Positions 1-7,858 of a stretch of 25,179 bases of DNA are shown here, in pieces. A program made the translations under genes and the position numbers. This DNA comes from DASZBX01 sp035943635 (GTDB taxonomy: Bacteria; Actinomycetota; Actinomycetes; Streptomycetales; Catenulisporaceae): contig DASZBX010000060.1 in NCBI GenBank assembly GCA_035943635.1, forward strand, positions 1 to 25,179, given 5' to 3'. The notes beneath the pieces are model-generated. The model did not search any database. It was given only the letters and a program-made list of their open reading frames with translations, and was not told the DNA's origin. Positions within the stretch are counted from its first letter, which is position 1, and every line of letters starts with the position of its first letter.

Positions 1-141
1 GGCCGCCGCCTAGGCGTGCCCTTCCGACAACCGATCCCGCGGCCCCGCGTACTTCCCGGCCTCGGGACTCCACCTGCAATGTCGTTCTCACCGCCCGCGC
101 CAGTTCGTGTCTGGCGCGTATCGCTGATCACTTGGCTACGA
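1..141 (-). repeat. Left copy of 141-bp perfect terminal inverted repeat
   Basis: The reverse complement of this segment is identical, base for base, to 25039-25179. It contains a strong hairpin (8-bp arms CGCGCCAG/CTGGCGCG with a 7-base loop, 96-118) and, near the outer edge, the perfect palindrome CGCCTAGGCG (7-16). Identity stops abruptly at 141, but patchy similarity (promoter boxes and an A-rich stretch) continues to about 216. The strand is given as minus because the associated promoter at 147-176 would transcribe it outward. A diverged copy of its outer half lies at 9607-9673. It is probably the start of a multi-copy transcribed locus cut off by the contig end. A true element end cannot be excluded. 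Confidence 0.9.
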
Positions 142-426
142 CAGAAACTATAACCCACGGACAGTGAGAATGTCTACTGCGGTGACGATAGATTTTTGCG
201 TGCCGGCTCTGGAGGCATGATGCGCACTTCGCCGCGGATCCGGCGGTCCATTTGCCGGTGTGTCGACATGGCCTCGCCCGTCGAGACATGGATTGTTCGC
301 GAGCGACGCGGCCCACCTGGCCGCTACGCAGCCGATGGGTACTCGGAGAAAGCCGGGGCCTGGTGCGAGCCGAGTTCGACGCAGTGATCGCCGCCGACTG
401 GCCCCGTGAACGGCTTCGCCCGCGAG
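142..426. other. Intergenic stretch, no convincing gene
   Basis: Beyond the promoter and its upstream homology (to about 216), no gene with a credible start or family match is visible. Short open frames on both strands are of the kind expected in high-GC DNA. One plus-strand frame (about 330-437) could be a relic of an older coding sequence, but I cannot name a family. The antiporter stop codon lies at 427-429 on the minus strand. Confidence 0.5.
147..176 (-). promoter_or_regulatory. Outward-facing sigma70-like promoter (left)
   Basis: On the minus strand there is TAGACA (176-171), an 18-base spacer, and TATAGT (152-147). The predicted start falls near base 140, where the perfectly conserved terminal repeat begins. 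An A-rich block (GCAAAAATCTAT, minus strand, about 201-190) sits upstream like an UP element and is also conserved at the right end. The boxes, their spacing and the A-rich block are shared with 25004-25033, while the spacer bases differ. Selective conservation of this kind is what a real promoter should show. Confidence 0.65.
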
Positions 427-1959
427 TTAGTGGATGATGCCGTGCTCGGTACGGTCCAGTTCGTGGGTGATCCGGCGCTGGGCACTGTCGCTGATGCGTC
501 CGTCCGCGTACAGGCGGCGCAGCTGCGCCCGTTGGACGTCGATGACTTGCCGTTGCAGGCGGGCGAAGTCGCCGACGGGCCACGCGCCGTCTTCGGCGTG
601 CCCGAGTCGGGCGGTGTATTTACGGCGAAGTCGGTCGATCACCTGATCGGGGATGTCGTCGCTCTCGTGGAGCATGTCGAGGTAGTCCAGTGCGGCCTCG
701 TCGAGCGAGGTGCGCACCTGTGCCTCCTTGGCCGCGAGCAGTTCCGGGTCGAGCGCGAGGCCCGAGGTGCGTACGACGTAGGGGAGGGTCAGGCCCTGGA
801 CGGTGAGGGTGACGGCCACTACGGCGGTAGTGAGCACCAGAACCAGGGGGCGGCTGGTCAACACGGCGCCGCTGTCGGTCGTCAGGGGGATGGACAGTGC
901 CGCGGCCAGCGGCATCACCCCGCGCGTGCCGGTCCAGGCCATGACCCGGGTGACCGGCCAGGCCGGGTGGGTGCGGGTGGGTCCGGCCCGTGTGACGGTC
1001 GGGCGCATCCACGCCACGCGCAGCACGATCAACGCGGCGGCCAGGGCCGCGGCCTGCAGCGGCCACCAGCCGGTGCCCGGCGGCAGGTCGCGCACCAGCG
1101 CGGGAAGTTGCAGGCCGATCAGGGCGAAGACCACCGATTCCAGCAGGAAGACCACGACCCCGTACACGTCGTGCACCTGGAGCCGGCTCCGCGCATCGGT
1201 GATCTTGTGCCCGGCGCTGCCCACCACGACACCTGCCACGACGACGGCTGTGACCCCGGACACTCCGGCGCTCTGGGCGAGTACGTACGCGGCATACGGG
1301 GTGACCAGGGCGATCACGGTTTGCAACAGCGGATCCGCGGCCCGGGAGCGCAGCGCTACCACCAGAACGGCCAGGGCCGCGCCCACGCCCATGCCCCCGC
1401 CCGCCAGGACGATGAACCGCCATCCGGCCGCGGCCCAGTGCACACCGCCGGAGCCGACGGCGACACCGACCGCCACCTGGAAAAGCACCAGCGAGGTCGC
1501 GTCGTTGAACAGACTCTCGGTTTGCACGAGGGCTTGGATACGCGGAGGAAGCGGGAGCCGGCGCCCGAGCGCGGTGACCGCGACCGGGTCGGTGGAGGCC
1601 AACACCGCACCCAGCACGAACGCCATCGGCACGGCCAGCGACGTGATCCAGACAGCCAGCCCGCCGATCGCGAACGCGGTAGCCAGTACCAGCCCGAGCG
1701 CCAAGGCGAGAACCGGGCGCCAGATGCTGCGCAGCTCGCGCGCCGAGATGTCCTGGGCCGAGGCGTAGAGCAACGGCGGGAGCACCACGACGCTGATCAA
1801 CTCCGGGGTCGTGCGCACCGCCGGAACCCCGGGGATCAGCGCCACGGCGAGCCCGACGAGCACGAGTACCGAGGGCGCCGGGATCCGCCACCGGTTCGCG
1901 AACGTCGCCACCGTCGTGCTCGCCACGACCAGGGCCACCACGATTCCCGCGTCACGCAT
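427..1959 (-). CDS. CPA1-family Na+/H+ antiporter (NhaP-like)
   Basis: This 510-residue membrane protein probably exchanges cytoplasmic Na+ (or K+) for H+. About 12 hydrophobic segments cover roughly residues 1-400. They include the CPA1 signatures ASTDPVAV (about residue 120) and ESLFND, with the transport Asp at residue 153. A charged, helical cytoplasmic tail of about 110 residues follows. I chose the ATG at 1959 because it starts directly into the first membrane helix and has GGAGG nine bases upstream. The frame is open back to 2043, but that extension is polar and lacks a ribosome site. The gene follows the STAS gene (2217-2504) on the same strand but has its own promoter-like region. 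The large open frames on the opposite strand are shadows. Family is confident; ion preference is not. Confidence 0.92.
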   Translation of the reverse strand: MRDAGIVVALVVASTTVATFANRWRIPAPSVLVLVGLAVALIPGVPAVRTTPELISVVVLPPLLYASAQDISARELRSIWRPVLALALGLVLATAFAIGGLAVWITSLAVPMAFVLGAVLASTDPVAVTALGRRLPLPPRIQALVQTESLFNDATSLVLFQVAVGVAVGSGGVHWAAAGWRFIVLAGGGMGVGAALAVLVVALRSRAADPLLQTVIALVTPYAAYVLAQSAGVSGVTAVVVAGVVVGSAGHKITDARSRLQVHDVYGVVVFLLESVVFALIGLQLPALVRDLPPGTGWWPLQAAALAAALIVLRVAWMRPTVTRAGPTRTHPAWPVTRVMAWTGTRGVMPLAAALSIPLTTDSGAVLTSRPLVLVLTTAVVAVTLTVQGLTLPYVVRTSGLALDPELLAAKEAQVRTSLDEAALDYLDMLHESDDIPDQVIDRLRRKYTARLGHAEDGAWPVGDFARLQRQVIDVQRAQLRRLYADGRISDSAQRRITHELDRTEHGIIH

Positions 1960-2034
1960 ACGGGCACACCTCCGGTCCGCCGGGCCCCTCAAGCCGTTGC
2001 GGCCGAGATACTCCCGAGCCGACCAGACTTCCCG

Positions 2035-2085
2035 GCACACCACCGGTCAGTATAGCGACCAACCAGCAATTTCTCGGTGGTGTGC
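2035..2085 (-). promoter_or_regulatory. Antiporter promoter flanked by 11-bp inverted repeat
   Basis: GCACACCACCG (2035-2045) and CGGTGGTGTGC (2075-2085) form a perfect 11-bp inverted repeat separated by 29 bases. Between the arms, on the minus strand, lies a -10 box TATACT (2054-2049), which puts the start near 2042, inside the left arm. The right arm overlaps the -35 region, where no good -35 hexamer is seen. This geometry suits a repressor or activator with two half-sites bracketing the promoter. The transcript would have a leader of about 80 bases before the antiporter ATG. Confidence 0.45.
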
Positions 2086-2216
2086 TCATGCTCAGCGCAC
2101 GCTCAGGGCATCCGGCGGAGAACTGGTGAGACGGCATACCCCGGACAGAAGACGACGACCGTGGCCGTGGGAGTCCTGTTCCCGTGGCGTGCCGGCGGGA
2201 TCCGGGTTGTCCCTGA

Positions 2217-2504
2217 TCACCCGGTGTGGATGGTGACCAGATCGGGAAGGCCCGACATTTCCAGCACCGAACTCAGCAGAGTGTTGGTGATCAGTTCGAT
2301 GTGGTCTGCGTGGGCGAACAGGATGTTCAGGCCGGCGCTGTCGAGGTATTCGACGTCTGTGAGGTCGATGACGAGGCGGTCTCGGACGTCCTTGAGCGCG
2401 GAGGCGAGCATCTTGCTGTTGCTCATGTCGATTTCGCCGGTGATCTTGAGGACTGGCGCTCCGCCCGGTAAGTGGCCGGGCGTGATGGTCAGGGGTGTGC
2501 TCAT
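2217..2504 (-). CDS. STAS-domain anti-sigma factor antagonist (RsbV/SpoIIAA type)
   Basis: This 95-residue single STAS domain has the usual antagonist length. It keeps the phosphorylatable serine (Ser56) in a LDSAGL motif, and residues 20-30 carry the typical ITGEIDMSNS strand-turn. In partner switching, the dephosphorylated form binds an RsbW-type kinase and frees a sigma factor; kinase phosphorylation of the Ser inactivates it and a PP2C phosphatase reactivates it. Its ATG (2504-2502) overlaps the TGA of the upstream giant kinase by one base (TGATG), so the two are translationally coupled. The kinase carries both a SpoIIE phosphatase and an RsbW ATPase domain, so this is its most likely direct substrate. 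Confidence 0.92.
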   Translation of the reverse strand: MSTPLTITPGHLPGGAPVLKITGEIDMSNSKMLASALKDVRDRLVIDLTDVEYLDSAGLNILFAHADHIELITNTLLSSVLEMSGLPDLVTIHTG

Positions 2505-5500
2505 CAGGCGATCCTCCTGTGCATCTCGACGATGGTGCCGGTCGGGCCGGGGACGAACGTGACCTGCTGCATGGTCGCTCGCATCAGGCCGACGCCGCGG
2601 CCGCGGTGGGCGGTGGCCTGCGGGTCGGGGGTTTTCCAGTCTCCGGTGTCGGAGACGGTCAGGCGCAGGTCTTCCACGAGGGCTTCGGCATGCAGGCGGA
2701 TGGGTTGTCCGGGGGTGTTGCGGTGGCCGTGTTCGATGGCGTTGGCGCAGGCTTCCCCGGCGGCGACCAGCACCTCCTGGACGGTGCGGATCGGCAGGTC
2801 GCACTGGCGTAGCCACGCTCGTAGGGCGTGGCGCACCGGAGCGAGTTGGCCGACTTCGGCGGGGAAGCTGATTTCCAGGGGGACCGGGTGGCGGTAGAGC
2901 AGGAGGGCGACGTCGTCGTCGTAGCCTGCGGTCGGCGCGAGCTGGGTCATGACGTGGGTGGCCAGGTCGTCCAGGGCGAGGCTCCGGCCGTCCTGGATGG
3001 CTGCGCCGGCCAGGTCGATGCCGATGTTCAGGGGGCGCCGGCGGCGTTCGACGAGGCCGTCGGTGTACAGCATCAAGGTGGAGCGCGGGGACACGGTGAC
3101 CTCGGCCTGTGGCCGTTCGACGCCGATCTTCACGGCCAGGGGGATGGAGCGGCCGGCGTCGAGCAGGATGGTGTCCCCGTCGGGGTGGGCGAGGATTCCC
3201 GGGGGGTGTCCGGCGCTGGAGTAGGTCAACTGCCCGGTGTCAGGGTCGAGCACCCCGCAGAAGACCGTGGTGCAGAACGCGCCCGGGACGCTGCCGGCGA
3301 AGTGGTCCAGTGCCATGAGGGTGTGGGCTGGGCGTGCGTCTTGTAGGAGGAGGGCGCGGCAGGCGCTGCGCAGTTGGCCCATCACGGTGGCCGCCTGCAG
3401 CCCGCGACCGACGCAGTCGCCGACGACGATGCCGATGCGGCCGTCGGGCAGGGCGATGGTGTCGTACCAGTCGCCGCCGACCTCCAGGGGGCGGGCGGCC
3501 GGCTCGTAGCGCACGACGAATCCGTCGGGTAGCCGGGAGGGTCCGAGGATCGCCCGCTGCAGGGCCAGAGCGGTTTCCCGGTGCTGGTCGATCTGGTGCG
3601 CGCGGGCCAGGCCTTGGGCCAGGTGTCCGGCCAGGAGGGAGAGCAGGAGCCGGTCCTGGTCGGTGAAGGGGCGCTGGTGGCCCAGGTCGAGCCAGAGGAC
3701 GAGCTGACCGTGGGGATGCTGGAGGGTGATGCCGGCGTCGGCGGTGGGGTCCGCGATCGGGGTCAGGGTCGGGCTTTGGCGCAGCGCGGTCAGGGCCAGG
3801 CGCTGTTGATCAGCCAGGGTGTTCCAGCTCAGCCCTGTCTGCGTGCTGGTCAGGGATGGCTCGCGGTCCTCGGAGTCGAAGACCGCGGCCAGGACGCGCT
3901 CGGCCTGCCACAGGTCTTTGAGTTCTTCCAGTGTGCCCGAGAGCGCGTCAGACAGGCTCGCGGCCTGGGACAGGCGCAGGCTCACTGCGGCCAGGGCGCT
4001 TTCGCGGCGGATGGCGTAATGCTCGGCGGTGACGTCGCGGAACGTGCCCACGATGACGCTGCGCCCGCTGTCGGGGTCTTGGACTCTGCTGTGGGCGACG
4101 CTGATCCACAGCCGGTTGCCGTCGCGGTGCATGACGGGGACGGTGATAGTGCCCTGGGCCCCACCGAGCAGGCCGCCGAACGCTTCGGCCACCTGCTGGT
4201 AGGCCAGGGGGTCGGCGTCCGCGTCCGGCCACCAGGGCTGGACGGGCGCGTAGGGCAGGCCTTCGGGGCCGTAGCCGAGGATGTCGGTGAAGGCGCCGTT
4301 GATCTCGACGACGGTCCCGTCCTGATCGCAGACGAAGAACGCTTCCTGGAGGGAGTCGACGAGTGCGGTGCGCCAGCGGCTGTGGTGGCTGCGTAGCCGG
4401 GACAGTTCCACGTTCGCCCGGACCCGGGCCAGCAGGTCGGCGGCGGCGAAGGGTTTCACCAGGTAGTCGTCGGCCCCGGCTTGAAGTCCCTCGATGGAGG
4501 CGTCTTGGTCGGCGCGGGCGGACAGGAGCAGGACCGGGACCGGCGCGGTGCGTGGTTCGGTGCGCAGGGCAGCCACCAGCGACAGGCCGTCCAGGCGCGG
4601 CATCATCACGTCGCTGACGATCAGGTCGGGGATCCGGGTGCGGACGGCTTCCAGGGCTTCCCGGCCGTCGGTGACGGCCTGCACCTGGTAGCCGGCTCCG
4701 GACAGCAGCCGGGTCAGGTACTCGCGCATGTCGGCGTTGTCGTCGGCGACCAGCACCTTCACGCGTGCGGCCGGGGCCGAGACGGTGGTGCCGGTGTCCG
4801 GTAGGTCGATGCCGTGCAGGGCCGGGTCGGCCTGGTCGGTGGGCAGCCAGCGCAGGGCTTCCTGCACGTAGGGTTCGGCGGTGGTGAACGGCACCCGGGA
4901 GTCGGCGGCGGCCGGTGCGAGGGCGTCGGCGGGCAGGTGTCCGGCGCCGAGCGGCAGGCGGATGGTGAACGAGGTACCCGTGCCCTCGGTGCTCTCGGCG
5001 GTGATGGTGCCCCCGTGCAGGCCGACGAGTTCCTGGACCAGGGCCAGTCCGATCCCGCTGCCCTCGTTCGAGCGCGAGCGGGCATTGTCGACTCGGTGGA
5101 ACCGCTCGAACAGGCGCGGCATCTCCTCGGCCGCAACGCCGATGCCGGTATCGGTCACACGCACCACTGCCCGGCCGTCCGCCAAGCTCAGGGACACGCC
5201 GATGGAGCCGTCGAAGGTGAACTTCAGCGCGTTGCTCACCAGGTTCAGGACGACCTTCTCCCACAGGGCGCGGTCGATGTACACGGGTTCGGGCAGCGAT
5301 GGGCAGTCGACCTCGAAGCCGAGCCCGGCCTTCTCCACCGCCGAGCGGAAGACGCTGGCCAGTTCGGCGGTGACGGAGCCCAGGTCGACCGGTTCGAAGC
5401 GGGCCTGCATGCGCCCGGCCTCGATCCGGGAGAAGTCCAGCAGGCTGTTGACGAGCTTGCCCAGCCGCAACCCGTTGCGGTGGATGACGTCCAGCTCCTC

Positions 5501-6691
5501 GCGGACCGGCGGGTCCGACTGGGCGAACCGGGTGCGCAGTTCCTCCAGCGGTCCCATGATCAACGTCAGCGGGGTGCGGAACTCGTGGCTGATGTTGGAG
5601 AAGAAAGCGGTCTTGGCCCGGTCCAGTTCGGCCAGTTCCTCGGCCCGGTGCTGCTGGGCCTGGTAGCCGCGCGCGCTGGTGATCGCCGCCGCGATGTGGC
5701 CGGCGGTCAGCTCGATGAAGCCCCGGTAGCCGCCGTCCAGGGGTCGGTAGCGGTTGAGCCCGGCCACCAGGAACCCGTATGGTCCGGCGCCCTGTTGTAG
5801 CAGGGGCACCACCAATGCCTTCTCGGGTGGTCGGTCCCATGCGCCGGTGGGCAGCGCGGCGAACTCGGGGGCGTCCAGTTCCACCACTGTTGCGTGTGCC
5901 CGGGCCAGGTCCCCGGAAGGCCACGGCCCGCGAGGGCCGCTGGCCGGCAGTGTCCCCGACGCGGCCGGGTGGTCCGCGGAGATCCCGGTCCTGGCCGCCA
6001 GGCGCGCGCTGCCGTCCTGCTCGTACAGGTAGGTCAGCGTGAATGGCAGGTCGCGCGTGTTGCCCTCCAGTTGGCGGCTGGTGAACGCGAGCATCTCCTG
6101 CTCCGTGCGCACCACCCGGGGATCGGACCCGAGGTCCCGGAGCGTCGCCATCCGCCGTTCGCCGATCACCCGGTCAGTGTCCTCGCTGACCACGCACAGC
6201 ATGCCGACCACCTGGCCGTGGTCCTCGCGCAGCGGACTGTAGGAGAAGGTGTGGTAGCTCTCCTCAGTGAATCCCGACCGCTCCAGAAACAGCAGCAGCC
6301 CCTCGTCCCAGGTCGCCTTGCCCGTGCTCAGGACGGTCTCGATCCGCGGGCCGATGTCCGCCCAGATCTCCGCCCACACCTCGCTCGCCGGCCGGCCCAA
6401 CGCCCACGGGTACTTCCCGCCCAGCGTGTCCCGGCGATAGGCGGCGTTGCAGAAGAAGGTCAACTGCGGACCCCACGCCATCCACATCGCGAACCGCGAC
6501 GAGAGCAGAATGCTCACCGCAGTCTTCAGGCTCTGCGGCCACCGCGCGGCCGGTCCGAGCGGCGTGGCCGCCCAGTCCACCGCCGCCAGATCCCGGCCGA
6601 CCTCGTCATCGGCGGCGAACACCTCGGTCCCACCTGCTGCCAGCGGTCTGCGCTCGAACTCTTCGGAAGCCACGACCCGACCATCCCTCAC
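2504..6691 (-). CDS. Giant hybrid histidine kinase with SpoIIE phosphatase and RsbW-type ATPase
   Basis: This protein of about 1395 residues joins two signalling systems. In order: a PAS-like sensor (about 20-150), GAF (about 180-345), HisKA with HEFRTPL (His369), HATPase with LVSNALKFT and DTGIG (about 487-520), a receiver (acceptor Asp694 in SDVMMP, Lys746 in LVKPF), a second PAS (about 770-885), a second GAF (about 900-1040), a SpoIIE/PP2C phosphatase (GGDWYD near 1072, GYDDD near 1256), and an RsbW-like ATPase (ACANAIEHG near 1317, DTGDW and RGRGVGLM to the end). All key residues are present. It is probably cytoplasmic, since no membrane segment is seen. The frame is open to 6781. I prefer the GTG at 6691, which has GGAG nine bases upstream and starts close to the conserved PAS region, but the start is uncertain. 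It is coupled to the STAS gene downstream. Confidence 0.9.
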   Translation of the reverse strand: MRDGRVVASEEFERRPLAAGGTEVFAADDEVGRDLAAVDWAATPLGPAARWPQSLKTAVSILLSSRFAMWMAWGPQLTFFCNAAYRRDTLGGKYPWALGRPASEVWAEIWADIGPRIETVLSTGKATWDEGLLLFLERSGFTEESYHTFSYSPLREDHGQVVGMLCVVSEDTDRVIGERRMATLRDLGSDPRVVRTEQEMLAFTSRQLEGNTRDLPFTLTYLYEQDGSARLAARTGISADHPAASGTLPASGPRGPWPSGDLARAHATVVELDAPEFAALPTGAWDRPPEKALVVPLLQQGAGPYGFLVAGLNRYRPLDGGYRGFIELTAGHIAAAITSARGYQAQQHRAEELAELDRAKTAFFSNISHEFRTPLTLIMGPLEELRTRFAQSDPPVREELDVIHRNGLRLGKLVNSLLDFSRIEAGRMQARFEPVDLGSVTAELASVFRSAVEKAGLGFEVDCPSLPEPVYIDRALWEKVVLNLVSNALKFTFDGSIGVSLSLADGRAVVRVTDTGIGVAAEEMPRLFERFHRVDNARSRSNEGSGIGLALVQELVGLHGGTITAESTEGTGTSFTIRLPLGAGHLPADALAPAAADSRVPFTTAEPYVQEALRWLPTDQADPALHGIDLPDTGTTVSAPAARVKVLVADDNADMREYLTRLLSGAGYQVQAVTDGREALEAVRTRIPDLIVSDVMMPRLDGLSLVAALRTEPRTAPVPVLLLSARADQDASIEGLQAGADDYLVKPFAAADLLARVRANVELSRLRSHHSRWRTALVDSLQEAFFVCDQDGTVVEINGAFTDILGYGPEGLPYAPVQPWWPDADADPLAYQQVAEAFGGLLGGAQGTITVPVMHRDGNRLWISVAHSRVQDPDSGRSVIVGTFRDVTAEHYAIRRESALAAVSLRLSQAASLSDALSGTLEELKDLWQAERVLAAVFDSEDREPSLTSTQTGLSWNTLADQQRLALTALRQSPTLTPIADPTADAGITLQHPHGQLVLWLDLGHQRPFTDQDRLLLSLLAGHLAQGLARAHQIDQHRETALALQRAILGPSRLPDGFVVRYEPAARPLEVGGDWYDTIALPDGRIGIVVGDCVGRGLQAATVMGQLRSACRALLLQDARPAHTLMALDHFAGSVPGAFCTTVFCGVLDPDTGQLTYSSAGHPPGILAHPDGDTILLDAGRSIPLAVKIGVERPQAEVTVSPRSTLMLYTDGLVERRRRPLNIGIDLAGAAIQDGRSLALDDLATHVMTQLAPTAGYDDDVALLLYRHPVPLEISFPAEVGQLAPVRHALRAWLRQCDLPIRTVQEVLVAAGEACANAIEHGHRNTPGQPIRLHAEALVEDLRLTVSDTGDWKTPDPQATAHRGRGVGLMRATMQQVTFVPGPTGTIVEMHRRIA

Positions 6692-6943
6692 GACTTTGCT
6701 CTCCGGATGAACCCGCCAACGACCGCCACCTGGTAGGAAAAGAGAGCGACGCGACAACAGGATAAGGCAACCACGCCACACATAGTTGCTCGAACAGGCA
6801 ACGGTCGTAGCTCCGCCACAGGTTTCGACGCTGAGAACACCATCGCCCTACCGGGAAGACCGGCCGCCCGGCCGGCCACGCTCGAACAGCCTGGTGGCAG
6901 CGCCCGCAAAGGTGGAGAGCGCCTGACCGGGCTCTTTTCGATC

Positions 6944-6957
6944 CCCAGCGAGCTGGG
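6944..6957 (-). terminator. Weak hairpin after STAS gene
   Basis: Three bases past the stop of the 6961-7446 gene, the minus strand reads CCCAG-CTCG-CTGGG followed by GATCGAAAA. It could be a weak terminator or an RNA end. There is no U-tract. A wider 7-bp pairing (CGCCTGA/TCAGGCG, about 6921-6967) encloses it. The remaining gap to the kinase start holds no gene. Confidence 0.3.
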
Positions 6958-6960
6958 ACA

Positions 6961-7446
6961 TCAGGCGTTTTCGGCTCTCGTCACGGTCAGTCCGTGGAGG
7001 GCATCGGTCAGTCCGGCCATCGCCAGTACGTGGTACACCGTCGCCGAGCAGGTGACGCGCAGGTGTGCCCCGCGTTGTACTGCCTTAGCGCGGACGCGAA
7101 GCATCATGGTCAAGCCCATGGAGTCCATGAAGTGCACGCCGGTGCAGTCCAGGTAGTTCTCCGCAGCGTGGAGCCAGGGCACAATGCGAGACTCGATCTC
7201 GTCGGCGTTATGCAGGTCGATTTCGCCGGTCAGGACGAGGTCTGTACCGCGCGGCTGCACTACACATGGCTGGTTGTGCGGTTGGCCTGTTTTGTGTGCG
7301 ATCACGGGCTCGAGGAGTTCGAAACGACCGTTTAGCCGGGCCGTGGCGGTGGTGCTCTCGTATTCCAGGTGGCCGACGATCTGCACCGCATCCACCGCTT
7401 CCGCCGGGTCCTGCCCGATGCCGGGTTTCTGCTCTTGGCGGTCCAT
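6961..7446 (-). CDS. STAS-domain protein with N-terminal extension
   Basis: This 161-residue protein has a STAS domain over about residues 66-155 (LVLTGEIDLHNADEIE, then HFMDSMGL) with the phosphorylatable serine retained at Ser109. The first 60 or so residues are not recognisably STAS and may be a regulatory or docking arm. It is likely an anti-sigma-factor antagonist acting on an RsbW-type kinase. The start is the ATG at 7446; the ribosome site is poor, with only an AGG next to the ATG. It lies upstream of and on the same strand as the giant kinase, about 270 bases away, so it is probably a separate transcript. It is divergent from the MEDS-STAS gene. Confidence 0.82.
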   Translation of the reverse strand: MDRQEQKPGIGQDPAEAVDAVQIVGHLEYESTTATARLNGRFELLEPVIAHKTGQPHNQPCVVQPRGTDLVLTGEIDLHNADEIESRIVPWLHAAENYLDCTGVHFMDSMGLTMMLRVRAKAVQRGAHLRVTCSATVYHVLAMAGLTDALHGLTVTRAENA

Positions 7447-7858
7447 CCTGCGTCACCCGGACTTTCTCCACCACTGACACCAGTGGTCGCTTCGTGCCTG
7501 CAAAATGCTCACCCGATCATTCGGCGTTGGGATGGGAATGAGGCAGGGCCGTGGTCCTGGCTTCACCCGAAATCTTACGTGCCGACGGGCTTGGGGTCAT
7601 CGTCCATCGTCAGATCGAGGGTTCGGTGGGATCGCTAGACTCCTGCTCGATGGGTTGCGTCGGGTGATGGGGCCAGGCGGATTCCAATCATCGCGCATGA
7701 ATCTAAGGAATTCGGTTATATCGGTTGGCCACGTACGCCACGATTGGTGACGTCACCATCAGGAAGGGGCAGGGCGCCGAATCTCTGCATTAGTGTGGGC
7801 GACGGCGCTCAGAGCGGCCATGGTAACCGGATCGATGGCGTTGGAGGGCACCGAGGTG
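7447..7858. other. Divergent control region between two STAS-type genes
   Basis: This stretch of about 410 bases separates the minus-strand STAS gene from the plus-strand MEDS-STAS gene and must hold both promoters. Besides the inverted repeat at 7470-7487 it contains a perfect 14-bp palindrome, TGGTGACGTCACCA, at 7745-7758, about 100 bases before the MEDS-STAS start. It also has a locally AT-rich patch (about 7700-7735, GGTTATATCGG) that could hold a promoter. I could not assign clean -35/-10 or SigB-type boxes. Open frames here, including the upstream extension of the MEDS-STAS frame to 7793, lack ribosome sites. Confidence 0.5.
7470..7487. promoter_or_regulatory. 18-bp inverted repeat in STAS 5' region
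   Basis: ACCACTG-ACAC-CAGTGGT is a perfect 7-bp inverted repeat with a 4-base centre, 24 bases upstream of the ATG at 7446. It could be a protein operator or a hairpin in the leader. The sequence cannot separate these. Confidence 0.35.

Noticed and set aside
406..2055. 549-codon open frame on the plus strand
   Set aside because: It lies wholly antisense to the antiporter gene, is Gly/Arg/His-rich without domain character, and is a typical high-GC shadow.
3948..5924. 658-codon minus-strand frame inside the giant kinase gene
   Set aside because: Out of frame with the kinase and Arg/Pro-rich; the kinase frame has continuous recognisable domains, so this is a shadow and not a sign of a frameshift.
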